Source: Flavobacteriales bacterium (GTDB taxonomy: Bacteria > Bacteroidota > Bacteroidia > Flavobacteriales_D > Parvicellaceae). Taken from it: a DNA stretch of 42,433 nucleotides. The notes below the pieces were generated by a model. It was not told the origin of the DNA, ran no database searches, and worked only from the letters and a program-made list of their open reading frames with translations. The stretch spans positions 1-42,433 of the forward strand of contig JAHDGY010000013.1 of NCBI GenBank assembly GCA_020631555.1, written 5' to 3'. The position numbers and the translations under genes were made by a program. Shown here piece by piece: positions 8,272 through 16,636 of this stretch (the first letter of the stretch is position 1; each line of letters begins with the position of its first letter).

Positions 8272-10515
8272 ATGAATGGCAGAATAACGGTTAGCCTGCA
8301 AAAGATACTCTCACATTTTTCTTTTACTCCGTTTCTGGTAGTGGCCTTTGTAGTTGTATCTGGAACCTTGACTGGCCAAAGCAATGCGGAACTTGACACT
8401 ACAAGCAGTAAATTTGAACCAAACATTCAGAATGGTATAAATAAAGCTTACCAGGCCCAAGCTGCAAAGCTATTAAATGCTCAAATTTTTGGTCATTTTG
8501 AAGTTCAGCCCTTAGTTAATGGAGCCCACATTAACTGGTCTGTACATTGTGATCATTTGTCGTTTTTACGATCTAATGGCTACACTGTTGTACTTGAATA
8601 CAATACAAAAATTGGCGCTAATCGGCACAAAGAAGGCTATTCGAATTCGGATTGGACAACAGTTCCTAACTTGTCGATTGCGAGTAAAGGATATGATATA
8701 ACTGATCTTAAAGGCGGCACCAAATATGTCTTTAAACTTGGCATCTCTAAAGAAGGTGGGTCCGTAATATGGTCAGGAAAAGCTAGTTGCAAACCAGACA
8801 GAGGCTGGGGTATATTTAAATTTCTATTATTAATTGGGTCACTTGGCCTTTTCATTTTCGGAATGAAGATGATGAGCGAAGGACTCCAACGAGCGGCAGG
8901 CTCTGGATTAAGGAAAATGCTAAGCTCCATAACAAGCAATCGTTTGTCCGGGATTTTAACAGGTTTTGGTATCACTTCGGTCGTACAATCCTCTTCTGTA
9001 ACTTCAGTAATGACGGTAAGTTTTGTTAATGCCGGTTTACTAACGTTAACCCAATCTGCCGGAGTGATGATGGGAGCCAACGTAGGAACAACTATTACCG
9101 GCTGGCTAATTAACGTATTTGGTTTTAAAGTAAGCTTGAGCGCGTACGCTCTAATCTTCATTGCTGTTGGCGCTCCATTTCTATTCACCTCAAAACAAAA
9201 CCTCAAATCTTGGGGAACAACCATAATCGGTTTTGCTCTACTGTTTATGGGGTTAGGCGAATTAAAACACGTATTAGATGGATCAATTGACGCTGATTCT
9301 GGATTCGTGAAATTCTTTCTAGACTATAAGGATTTTGGACTTTTAAGCACCGTTTTATTTGTGCTGTTAGGCACTGTAGTTACAGTTTTAATCCAATCAT
9401 CTTCAGCTGCTATGGCTTTAACCATGACACTAGTCGCCGGAGGCCTTATCCCATTCGAGGTGGCTTCGGCAATGGTTCTAGGTGAGAATATTGGAACAAC
9501 AATCACGGCTCAAATTGCAGCATCCATTGGTAACGTTCACGCCAAACGCTCTGCGATGATTCATTCTATGTTTAACATAGTTGGTGTAATATGGGCGGTA
9601 GTTCTATTTTCATTTCTGCTGAAAGGAATTGCCACATTTATGGACACAATGAATTTAGGTGATCCGTTTACAGATTTCAAACAAGCCTCCAATACTGGTC
9701 TTGTTATATTTCACACAGCTTTCAATGCCCTAAATGTAATTGTGTTAATTGCATTCGTACCACAATTGGTGAATCTAGCAGAAAGGTTAGTAATTGCGAG
9801 AAGTGACTCGGACGAGGACTTTAAACTTGACTTTATACGAACACCAATTAGCCAAACCCCCGAAACTTCTATACTAGAAGCCAAAAAAGAGGTGGCTAAA
9901 TTTGGTAGTATTACCTCTCGCATGCCAAAGTTTATTCTTGGCATCCTTAACCAAAGCGACAAGAAGGCGAAAGCAAAACTCTATAAGAAAATAGCCAAAT
10001 ACGAAGAAATTACTGATCGCGTGGAAGTGGAGATAGCGCAATACCTTGGTAAAGTAGCTCAAGGACAAATGACTTCAGCTACATCCAGAAGAATAAGAAG
10101 TATGCTTAGCATAACAAATGATCTAGAGAGAATTGGTGATATATTTTATCAAATCAGTAAGACGATTGAGCGTAAGGAACAAGATAAAATATATTTTACG
10201 CCGGATCAACGAGAAGGGATCAATAGCATTCTCCGAGAATTGGAAGTTGCTTTCGAAATAATGAATAATAACTTGTTAGACCAATACGGGGGGATTTCGT
10301 TGGAAGAGGCAATGAAACAAGAACAGGTTATAAATTCGGTGAGAGATAAACTCAGAGAGGCCCACATGGCGGGAATCGAGAAGGGCGAATTCAACATAAG
10401 GGCAGCCATGATTTACAACGACTTGTTCTCTGCTTGTGAGAGAGTTGGAGACCACATTATTAATGTGAGCGAAGCGGTTGCGGGTGATACTCCAGGTAGC
10501 GTCGTATCCACATAA
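8272..10515 (+). CDS. Na/Pi cotransporter (NptA/PNaS family) with N-terminal FN3-like domain
   Basis: A 747-residue protein with three parts. A signal peptide or first membrane helix (about 16-36) is followed by an extracytoplasmic fibronectin-III-like domain (about 76-172, ending YVFKLGISKEGGSVIWSGKA). The Na/Pi cotransporter core follows, with two inverted repeats marked by VVQSSSVTSVMTV/GANVGTTITG (about 237-280) and VLIQSSSAAMALT/GENIGTTITA (about 372-420). The C-terminal cytoplasmic region (about 565-740) is a PhoU-like helical bundle containing NDLERIGDIFYQI and ACERVGDHIINV. The core imports phosphate with sodium. The added periplasmic domain is not standard for the family. A hairpin terminator follows at 10595. 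It lies downstream of the arsenic island, where a phosphate-selective uptake route would make sense. Confidence 0.9.
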   Translation: MNGRITVSLQKILSHFSFTPFLVVAFVVVSGTLTGQSNAELDTTSSKFEPNIQNGINKAYQAQAAKLLNAQIFGHFEVQPLVNGAHINWSVHCDHLSFLRSNGYTVVLEYNTKIGANRHKEGYSNSDWTTVPNLSIASKGYDITDLKGGTKYVFKLGISKEGGSVIWSGKASCKPDRGWGIFKFLLLIGSLGLFIFGMKMMSEGLQRAAGSGLRKMLSSITSNRLSGILTGFGITSVVQSSSVTSVMTVSFVNAGLLTLTQSAGVMMGANVGTTITGWLINVFGFKVSLSAYALIFIAVGAPFLFTSKQNLKSWGTTIIGFALLFMGLGELKHVLDGSIDADSGFVKFFLDYKDFGLLSTVLFVLLGTVVTVLIQSSSAAMALTMTLVAGGLIPFEVASAMVLGENIGTTITAQIAASIGNVHAKRSAMIHSMFNIVGVIWAVVLFSFLLKGIATFMDTMNLGDPFTDFKQASNTGLVIFHTAFNALNVIVLIAFVPQLVNLAERLVIARSDSDEDFKLDFIRTPISQTPETSILEAKKEVAKFGSITSRMPKFILGILNQSDKKAKAKLYKKIAKYEEITDRVEVEIAQYLGKVAQGQMTSATSRRIRSMLSITNDLERIGDIFYQISKTIERKEQDKIYFTPDQREGINSILRELEVAFEIMNNNLLDQYGGISLEEAMKQEQVINSVRDKLREAHMAGIEKGEFNIRAAMIYNDLFSACERVGDHIINVSEAVAGDTPGSVVST

Positions 10516-10594
10516 GTTTCACCGACTTTTTTGCAAGTTAATTCTGCTCTAGAATAAAAATCTAAAATTATCCCCAATGGATGAAGTTTAAGGC

Positions 10595-10625
10595 AAAAAA
10601 AATGGGCTTTACGCCCACATTTTTC
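10595..10625 (+). terminator. Rho-independent terminator after the Na/Pi cotransporter
   Basis: A GGGC/GCCC stem with a TTTAC loop (604-616 of the 10-kb block) is flanked by a run of A on the left and a run of T on the right. It can work in both directions and lies between this gene and the convergent 66-codon gene. Confidence 0.6.
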
Positions 10626-10730
10626 TTAAGAGAAAATACTGTAATAAGTACAGGAAACTAATAGACCAAAATGTTATCAGAATAAAGCTCTGATGAAACC
10701 ATATTCTATACCGGCCCGAAAAGTAGGAGA

Positions 10731-10931
10731 CTACTTCGGGTCAACCCACTTCCCCTTTTTCATCTCACCAAGTACGATAACATCTTTGACCCGATCATAC
10801 TCTTTTATTGCTATCTCTAGTTGTTCCCTAGTATCTCGACGAATCTTAATTCCAGTTTTAGAACCTTTGTTCCTAACTTCTATATAATATCCGTCTTTGA
10901 GTTGTGCTGGTTTAGTTGGAGGTCTTCCCAT
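10731..10931 (-). CDS. Small conserved hypothetical protein (66 aa)
   Basis: A 66-residue, very basic soluble protein. It starts MGRPPTKPAQLKDGYYIEVR, contains NKGSKTGIKIRRDT, and ends VVDP-like with EMKKGKWVDPK. No signal peptide or membrane segment is visible. I recall similar short proteins with a MxRPxxKPxxLKDGxYxEVRNKGS pattern in Flavobacteriia, so I take it as a real conserved gene and not a chance frame. The function is unknown. The (R/K)-rich N-terminus would suit nucleic-acid or ribosome binding, which is only a guess. It is monocistronic, with about 240 bp to fbp on the same strand. Confidence 0.7.
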   Translation of the reverse strand: MGRPPTKPAQLKDGYYIEVRNKGSKTGIKIRRDTREQLEIAIKEYDRVKDVIVLGEMKKGKWVDPK

Positions 10932-11170
10932 AATTATGATCGAAAGTTATTCACTTTTCTTTTTTCAAGTTTCAAAATTCAACTTGCAGCTTGACAACAA
11001 ACGTGCCACTTGCTTCACGTATAGCTAGCATACAAGGCCGCGAATATACAAAAATCGAAAAACAATAAAAACACCTGATCCAGTACTGAACCCCAAAAAA
11101 AGATAATAGACTTGACAAAATTAAAATGATTCAAAGGGTTTTTTAAAGAAACAATATTTCAAAACTACTA

Positions 11171-12181
11171 TCAAGCAGTGATTTCATTACTTAAAAAAGA
11201 TGTTGCCAAATCTGTCAATTGATTAGATCCTACAAAAAACGGCACTCTTTGGTGCAGATCATTCGGCTCCAATTCCAAAATACGTTGATAACCATCCAAG
11301 GCCTTTCCGCCTGCCTGTTCCGCCATTAGCGCCAATGGATTACATTCGTACATCAATCTTAACTTTCCGTTTGGAGCCTTCTTCGTTCCTGGATAAATAT
11401 ACAACCCTCCCTTAATCAAGTTTCGATGAAAATCAGCTACTAAAGAGCCAATATATCGAGCAGTCAATGGCCTTCCATCTTCTTTATTATCCTCTTGACA
11501 ATATTGAACAAAGCGCTTCACGCTATCATCACATTGACCTATGTTTCCTTCATTAATAGAATATATTTTTCCGCCATTGGCCGGGAACTTCATGTTCTGG
11601 TGAGACAAGCAAAACTCTCCCAAACCAGGATCGTAAGTAAAACCGTGCACACCATTTCCTACAGTATACACCAACATGGTTGATGAGCCATATAAAATGT
11701 ACCCAGCCAATACCTGTTCCGTACCGGGTTGCAAAAAATCTTCCAGTACAGCATCCGTTCCAATCGGGCTCTTCCGTTTGAATACAGAAAAAATCGTCCC
11801 AATAGAGACATTCACATCAATGTTCGACGAACCATCCAAAGGATCCATGAGAAGAACGTATTCCCCATTTTTGCAAGAAGTCAAATTAACATGGTCATCC
11901 AACTCTTCCGAACCAACCCCACATATTATACCTTGTCTTTCAATTACCTCGATAAACACATCGTTTGCGCGAACATCCAATTTTTGCTGCTCTTCACCTT
12001 GAACATTTTGAGAACCCACAGCCCCAAGAATATGCTGCATTAATCCTGCTTTATTAACTTCTTGATGGACAACTTTACCTCCAAGCTGCATAGCTGAAAG
12101 CAATCCAATTAAATCTTCGCAATTACCAGAAAAACTGCTTTCGTGCTCTCTTGCGAATTGTTCAAGTGTGGTAATCCCCAT
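11171..12181 (-). CDS. fbp: Fructose-1,6-bisphosphatase, class I
   Basis: A 336-residue cytoplasmic enzyme that hydrolyses fructose-1,6-bisphosphate to fructose-6-phosphate in gluconeogenesis. The metal-binding signature [20 protein letters not shown] is present (D113, D116, G117, S118). An upstream acidic stretch GVGSEELDD and a downstream substrate region ([20 protein letters not shown]) are also present. Length and N-terminus ([13 protein letters not shown]) match bacterial class I enzymes. The gene stands alone between the small 66-aa gene and a divergent M42 peptidase gene. Confidence 0.96.
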   Translation of the reverse strand: MGITTLEQFAREHESSFSGNCEDLIGLLSAMQLGGKVVHQEVNKAGLMQHILGAVGSQNVQGEEQQKLDVRANDVFIEVIERQGIICGVGSEELDDHVNLTSCKNGEYVLLMDPLDGSSNIDVNVSIGTIFSVFKRKSPIGTDAVLEDFLQPGTEQVLAGYILYGSSTMLVYTVGNGVHGFTYDPGLGEFCLSHQNMKFPANGGKIYSINEGNIGQCDDSVKRFVQYCQEDNKEDGRPLTARYIGSLVADFHRNLIKGGLYIYPGTKKAPNGKLRLMYECNPLALMAEQAGGKALDGYQRILELEPNDLHQRVPFFVGSNQLTDLATSFLSNEITA

Positions 12182-12206
12182 TTTAACTATTTAGACTTTG
12201 TATTCA

Positions 12207-12214
12207 CAAAAATA
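12207..12214 (-). promoter_or_regulatory. Putative Bacteroidota -7 element upstream of fbp
   Basis: The minus strand reads TATTTTTG, an exact match to the Bacteroidota -7 consensus TAnnTTTG, about 25 bp before the fbp start codon. No clear -33 TTG is seen at the usual spacing, so confidence is low. Confidence 0.35.
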
Positions 12215-12362
12215 CATGTTGGATCGATTACTTAAAACTTTTCACGAGCTATCGCGTGCTTTCCAATTAACGATGCTTTGAAATCCAGCTATCTCGACCT
12301 GCAAAACAAGGAATTACCATATTGCAATCTTTTCTATCTTCGACACCCAAATTAATTTCTAC

Positions 12363-13406
12363 ATGATTAACCTTGAATTGCTTCGCCAAATTTGCGAAAC
12401 CGCTGGAGCCCCTGGACACGAACAACGCATTCGTGAATTAGTAATTGATCAGGTCACTCCCTTGGTGGACGAGGTTAAGATCGACCATCTTGGAAATGTA
12501 TATGCTATTAAGAAAGGCAAACAATCCAAAAAAGTTATGATCGGAGCCCATATGGACGAAATTGGATTTATCGTTACACACATTGACGACGATGGTTTTT
12601 TACGATTTCATACACTTGGTGGATTTGATCCTAAAACACTAACTGCACAACGTGTAATTATACATGGAAAAAAAGATCTTGTTGGGGTGATGGGGTCTAA
12701 ACCAATTCATGTTATGACTCCAGAGGAACGAAACAAAGCTCCTAAGATCTCCGATTATTTTATTGATTTAGGAATGTCTCGTGAAGAGGTTGTTAAATAT
12801 ATAGAAGTAGGAAACCCAATTACGAGAGAACGTGAGCTAATCGAAATGGGTGATTGCGTCAATTGTAAATCGATTGACAACAGAATATCTGTTTTCATCT
12901 TATTGGAGACATTAAAACAAATCAAAGATCCTGAGTACGATATTTATGGGGTGTTTACTGTTCAAGAAGAAGTTGGAATCAGAGGCGCATATGTTTCTGC
13001 TCTAGAAATTCAACCAGATTTTGGATTCGGATTGGACACCACTATTGCATTTGATGTTCCCGGAGCTAGCGCACATGAGAAGATTACCCAACTAGGACAA
13101 GGGGCAGCAATTAAAATAATGGACTCTTCTACAATTTGTGATTACCGCATGGTACGATTCATGAAAGAAACAGCGGATAAGCATAATATTCCTTGGCAAC
13201 CTGAAGTGTTAACAGGAGGAGGCACAGACACGGCCGGTATTCAAAGAATGACCCCAGGCGGATCTATAGCCGGCGCAATTTCGATTCCAACACGACACAT
13301 TCATCAAGTAATTGAAACGGCCAATAAATCGGATATAAAAAACAGTGTTGATTTACTCAAGCACTGTTTGGAAGATTTGCACAAATTCAACTGGGAATTT
13401 TCCTAG
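12363..13406 (+). CDS. M42-family metallopeptidase (aminopeptidase/glucanase-like)
   Basis: A 347-residue cytoplasmic dinuclear metal aminopeptidase of the M42 family, which form large self-compartmentalizing complexes that degrade short peptides. Predicted ligands and catalytic residues are H63 and D65 (GAHMDEIGF), D172 (CKSIDNRI), E202/E203 (VQEEVGIRGA), D225 (GLDTT) and H314 in TRHIHQVIE. No signal peptide is present. The 3' end overlaps that of the LysE-family gene on the opposite strand by 20 bp, a tail-to-tail arrangement with no room for a terminator between them. Confidence 0.92.
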   Translation: MINLELLRQICETAGAPGHEQRIRELVIDQVTPLVDEVKIDHLGNVYAIKKGKQSKKVMIGAHMDEIGFIVTHIDDDGFLRFHTLGGFDPKTLTAQRVIIHGKKDLVGVMGSKPIHVMTPEERNKAPKISDYFIDLGMSREEVVKYIEVGNPITRERELIEMGDCVNCKSIDNRISVFILLETLKQIKDPEYDIYGVFTVQEEVGIRGAYVSALEIQPDFGFGLDTTIAFDVPGASAHEKITQLGQGAAIKIMDSSTICDYRMVRFMKETADKHNIPWQPEVLTGGGTDTAGIQRMTPGGSIAGAISIPTRHIHQVIETANKSDIKNSVDLLKHCLEDLHKFNWEFS

Positions 13407-14067
13407 AGTGCTCTATTTTGTTGGCCAGATTGTTATCGGAAATTGACCTGAAACAAATCGCTATTCCAAAGAATATCAAGATTATGCCAACAACCACATT
13501 TATTCTGTTCAGCAACTTTTGCGTAAGTACTTTCTTTAGCTTGTTTGCGTAGTATATCTTAACAATATCGATCGAAAACATGGTCAGTAGCGTCGTTGCA
13601 AAATATATTACCATCTCCACTCCCTCTAAGTTATACTCATCAAAAGCATAGGTACACGCACCAATCCAGAAAATAATAATGAATGGATTAATCGCATTTA
13701 GCCCAATACCTTTGGCCACCAGGGCCAAGTAATTCCTTTTCCGCATTGGCAATTCCGGCATATCAACCTTCCTCTCATTTTCTTGATCTTTTCTTTTAAA
13801 AATGTAGACTAAACCGATTGCGGCAAACAGTGCAGCTCCAATGAAGCGAACGTAAGAATATTGCTCAAGCCAACTGTAGAGCTTCTCAGCAAAAAAGTAC
13901 GCCAGTATTAAGTAGAGAATGTCACCAAGAATTACACCTATATCCATCAGGATTGCAGATCGAACTCCTTTTCGAATACTAACTTCAAGAACCATGAAAA
14001 ACACCGGACCAATGAGCATGCTCAACATCAATCCTAACAGCATTCCTTGTAGTACAATTTGCGTCAA
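13387..14067 (-). CDS. LysE-family exporter
   Basis: A 226-residue inner-membrane protein of the LysE/RhtB family, which exports amino acids or related metabolites. About six hydrophobic helices are visible. The family signature region lies at the N-terminus (GMLLGLMLSMLIGPVFFMVLE, followed by the basic KGVRSAILMDIGVILGD). A charged linker (KRKDQENERKVDMP) separates the helix groups. The C-terminal tail reads into the 3' end of the M42 peptidase gene on the other strand. The substrate cannot be deduced. Confidence 0.85.
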   Translation of the reverse strand: MTQIVLQGMLLGLMLSMLIGPVFFMVLEVSIRKGVRSAILMDIGVILGDILYLILAYFFAEKLYSWLEQYSYVRFIGAALFAAIGLVYIFKRKDQENERKVDMPELPMRKRNYLALVAKGIGLNAINPFIIIFWIGACTYAFDEYNLEGVEMVIYFATTLLTMFSIDIVKIYYANKLKKVLTQKLLNRINVVVGIILIFFGIAICFRSISDNNLANKIEHSRKIPS

Positions 14068-14178
14068 CTGTGCAGATTCAAAAGTTTCAGTACAAAGTAA
14101 AAGCTAATAATTGAAAAATACCACCCTTTGTCAATTTTTACAAGCTTTAGAATTGTCAACTCTAACATTAAATATATT

Positions 14179-14775
14179 TTACTGTGGCAATTCAGCGGAA
14201 CGAGCTTCAATTAATTCTGCCGAATTAGCAGACAAATACATCATATCCACTACATGTCTATCAAAATTCCATTCCGGGCTAGTCTTGATCGAATAACAAA
14301 GTCCAGCAACCTCCTTTAACATATAAAAATGATAATCTTCAGACTCCGAAATATCCGTCAAGGATCGTGTAAAAATCAAATGATGGGCACTAGAATCAAC
14401 GTAGTTATATTTATAAACGTCGGATGCATGTTCTTTGCGAATTTGATCAATTTCAATTTCTCCAATTCCCCACTCGTCAATAACCAAATGAAAAGCCTTA
14501 CTAATTTGGACTTGCCAAGTTAATTCTCCCTCTGCGTATTCTACAATCGGAGGAATCAACTGGTTATCTCTACCTCGAATATTTGGAACCATCATGGCGA
14601 TTGGTAAACCAAATTCGGCAAACGAAAATTCCCGGTAATTTTTATAAGCCTCCTCGTCAAGCGATTCAACTGTATCTACCTCTTTCTCCGTAAAATCCCT
14701 TACGGCTTCCGACTGACAGGCAAAAATCATTAAAACAGGCATGCAAAAAACCCATTTCCGATACTTTAGTAACAT
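14179..14775 (-). CDS. Putative lipoprotein of unknown function
   Basis: A 198-residue protein with a lipoprotein signal peptide. A charged start (MLLKYRKW) and a hydrophobic stretch lead to the lipobox MIFAC, making C20 the lipidation site. The mature part is soluble and acidic. It contains EFGLPIAMMVPNIRGRDN and TWQVQISKAFHLVIDEWG, with no motif I recognise. The paired statements about an IVEYAEGE.TWQV segment and an SSAHHLIFTRSL segment suggest a beta-rich fold. It lies 55 bp before the FAD oxidoreductase stop on the same strand. The function is unknown. Confidence 0.75.
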   Translation of the reverse strand: MLLKYRKWVFCMPVLMIFACQSEAVRDFTEKEVDTVESLDEEAYKNYREFSFAEFGLPIAMMVPNIRGRDNQLIPPIVEYAEGELTWQVQISKAFHLVIDEWGIGEIEIDQIRKEHASDVYKYNYVDSSAHHLIFTRSLTDISESEDYHFYMLKEVAGLCYSIKTSPEWNFDRHVVDMMYLSANSAELIEARSAELPQ

Positions 14776-14830
14776 GGCAAGAATTCTTCGTTACGAATAT
14801 ACAACTAACACCCGGAATTAAGACAACCGC

Positions 14831-15910
14831 CTAGTTGTTATGAATCTCTGGATCAAACCACTTAGAATACCGTGCAATACTTACCTCCGGATCAAGCGGA
14901 ACTCCCGAATACAAGTGATGCACAAACTGCCTGGCAAAAAATGGCGCTATTACTACTCCTTTACTCCCCATTCCATTAAAAATTCCAAGTGCAGATTTGC
15001 TCGGATGAAGCCCAATGATCGGTTTTCGATCTGGAATAGTAGGCCGTATCCCATATTCCTGATTGACAACTTCATAGGAAAATTCCCCAATGGACAACAA
15101 TTTTTCCATCAAAATTGAAGCAGCTTTTTCGGTTATGGTTGCACTCAAATCACGGGGATCATAGGTAGCAGAGACCCTATACAAATCTTGGCCTGTCGGA
15201 AAAACCGTAACCCCTGCATTCAGGATTGATTTCACCCCTAAATCTTCACTCCTGATTTCCAACATCTCACCTTTAGTAAGATTATCCTTTAAATAAGAAA
15301 AAGGTTGAGTTTTTACAAACTGATGACCATTACACAGAATACAATAACTTGCTTCAACATCCTGCCATTTCACCTTCTTATCATCGACTAAAACATCGGA
15401 CAATTCAACTCTACCTTGCCTCATTTCATGCTTATTGCGAATCCAGTTGGAAACGGCATCTAAATATTTGACCACCTCCAAACGGCCAGCTAACTTAACC
15501 TGTCCGGAACCATACCTGGCATTTACTTTTGAGCATTCTAGCCAGACAGGTGGCTCATCTATTAAAACGTTTTCATAATCCAACAACTCACTTTTAACCG
15601 CCCAATTGTTTTGTTCTTCCACGGTACTAAAAACGCGAGTCAACCGATGCCGATTCAAAAAATTCTTCTCCAACAGAATCTCAAGTTCACTATAAAATGA
15701 CTCGGCAAAGGAAATGAGCTGTTTCGCTTTCCAGGCCATTCGCAAGGCTCTAAATGAAAGAGGATGATAGTAACCACCAGCCACAATCGAGGAAGACCCT
15801 ACCCTACCGTCATCAACAACAAGAACTCGCTTACCTATTCTGTCCAATTCCACAGCCAATGCTGAACCAGCAATGCCTTGCCCAACAATAATTACGTCCA
15901 CTTTGGTCAT
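14831..15910 (-). CDS. FAD-dependent oxidoreductase (DAO family)
   Basis: A 359-residue flavoprotein of the D-amino-acid oxidase/glycine oxidase (DAO) fold. The N-terminal Rossmann motif is VIIVGQGIAGSALAVELDR (G10, G12, G15), followed by an acidic end of beta-2 (VLVVDDG). The C-terminus holds the second FAD-binding segment (YGIRPTIPDRKPIIGLHP and GIFNGMGSKGVVIAPFFA). The ATG at 15910 is chosen because it places the dinucleotide motif at the very N-terminus. An in-frame upstream ATG at 15970 would add 20 residues rich in Cys and Phe that do not look conserved. The substrate is unknown. It diverges from the TetR gene. Confidence 0.85.
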   Translation of the reverse strand: MTKVDVIIVGQGIAGSALAVELDRIGKRVLVVDDGRVGSSSIVAGGYYHPLSFRALRMAWKAKQLISFAESFYSELEILLEKNFLNRHRLTRVFSTVEEQNNWAVKSELLDYENVLIDEPPVWLECSKVNARYGSGQVKLAGRLEVVKYLDAVSNWIRNKHEMRQGRVELSDVLVDDKKVKWQDVEASYCILCNGHQFVKTQPFSYLKDNLTKGEMLEIRSEDLGVKSILNAGVTVFPTGQDLYRVSATYDPRDLSATITEKAASILMEKLLSIGEFSYEVVNQEYGIRPTIPDRKPIIGLHPSKSALGIFNGMGSKGVVIAPFFARQFVHHLYSGVPLDPEVSIARYSKWFDPEIHNN

Positions 15911-15986
15911 TGCACGAAGATACAATTGAATATTCACCCATAAAAAACAACGGAAACATTTTGCAGTCACTTTCGTTTCCAGTCCC

Positions 15987-15994
15987 TATTTTGT
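15987..15994 (+). promoter_or_regulatory. Putative promoter of the TetR-RND efflux operon
   Basis: TATTTTGT lies about 16 bp before the TetR start and resembles the Bacteroidota -7 element TAnnTTTG with one base missing. A TTTTG at 15959-15963 lies about 23 bp upstream as a possible -33 element. The 99-bp divergent gap is the natural place for an operator, but I see no clear palindrome. Confidence 0.35.
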
Positions 15995-16009
15995 ATACAT
16001 TAGCCTCCC

Positions 16010-16630
16010 ATGGATGATAAATTCCTTGAAATACTTCCTAAAATTGGTGACGTCTTTATGCGATTCGGTGTAAGGAGTGTCAATATGGACGACATTGCTC
16101 GCGAAGTAAAAATGTCTAAGAAGACTCTTTACAAATACGTCACAGACAAATCAGACCTTGTATTCAAGGTTATGTCTAGCCTTTGCGATCAAGAAAAATG
16201 CGATATTCAAGAAGCAATTGAAGAATCGGAAAATGCAATTGATGAACTCATTTTAGTAAGCAAAAAAATAAGCCAGAAATTGGGCCAAATCCATCCTTCA
16301 ATCCGATACGATATGGAAAAGTACTATCCAGAAACATGGTCGGGGTGGTTGGAACATAAAGACGGTTTCATACTGGACTCGATAAAAACCAATATTGAAC
16401 GCGGCATAAAAGAGAAACTCTATCGAAAAAATTTACACCCAGAAATCATTGCCAAATTATATAACGAAAAGGTCGAAATCTTGTTTGATCCAGCCGTGTT
16501 TCCAGTCGGCCAATACACCTTTCAACAAGTCCACACCGAACTAGTTAGATACCACATTCGAGGGATTGCTAACGATGATGGATTGAAATATCTTCAGGAA
16601 CGAATGAAAAAAGAAACAACTCAATACTAG
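16010..16630 (+). CDS. TetR/AcrR-family transcriptional regulator
   Basis: A 206-residue regulator. The N-terminal TetR helix-turn-helix covers about 8-55, with the typical FMRFGVRSVNMDDIAREVKM and SKKTLYKYVTDKSDLV stretches. The C-terminal ligand domain is divergent. It is the first gene of a four-to-five gene operon: TolC starts 6 bp after its stop, followed by the adaptor and RND pump. It probably represses the operon and is released by a pump substrate, as in AcrR-type systems. That is inferred from position. Confidence 0.9.
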   Translation: MDDKFLEILPKIGDVFMRFGVRSVNMDDIAREVKMSKKTLYKYVTDKSDLVFKVMSSLCDQEKCDIQEAIEESENAIDELILVSKKISQKLGQIHPSIRYDMEKYYPETWSGWLEHKDGFILDSIKTNIERGIKEKLYRKNLHPEIIAKLYNEKVEILFDPAVFPVGQYTFQQVHTELVRYHIRGIANDDGLKYLQERMKKETTQY

Positions 16631-16636
16631 AGCGAA

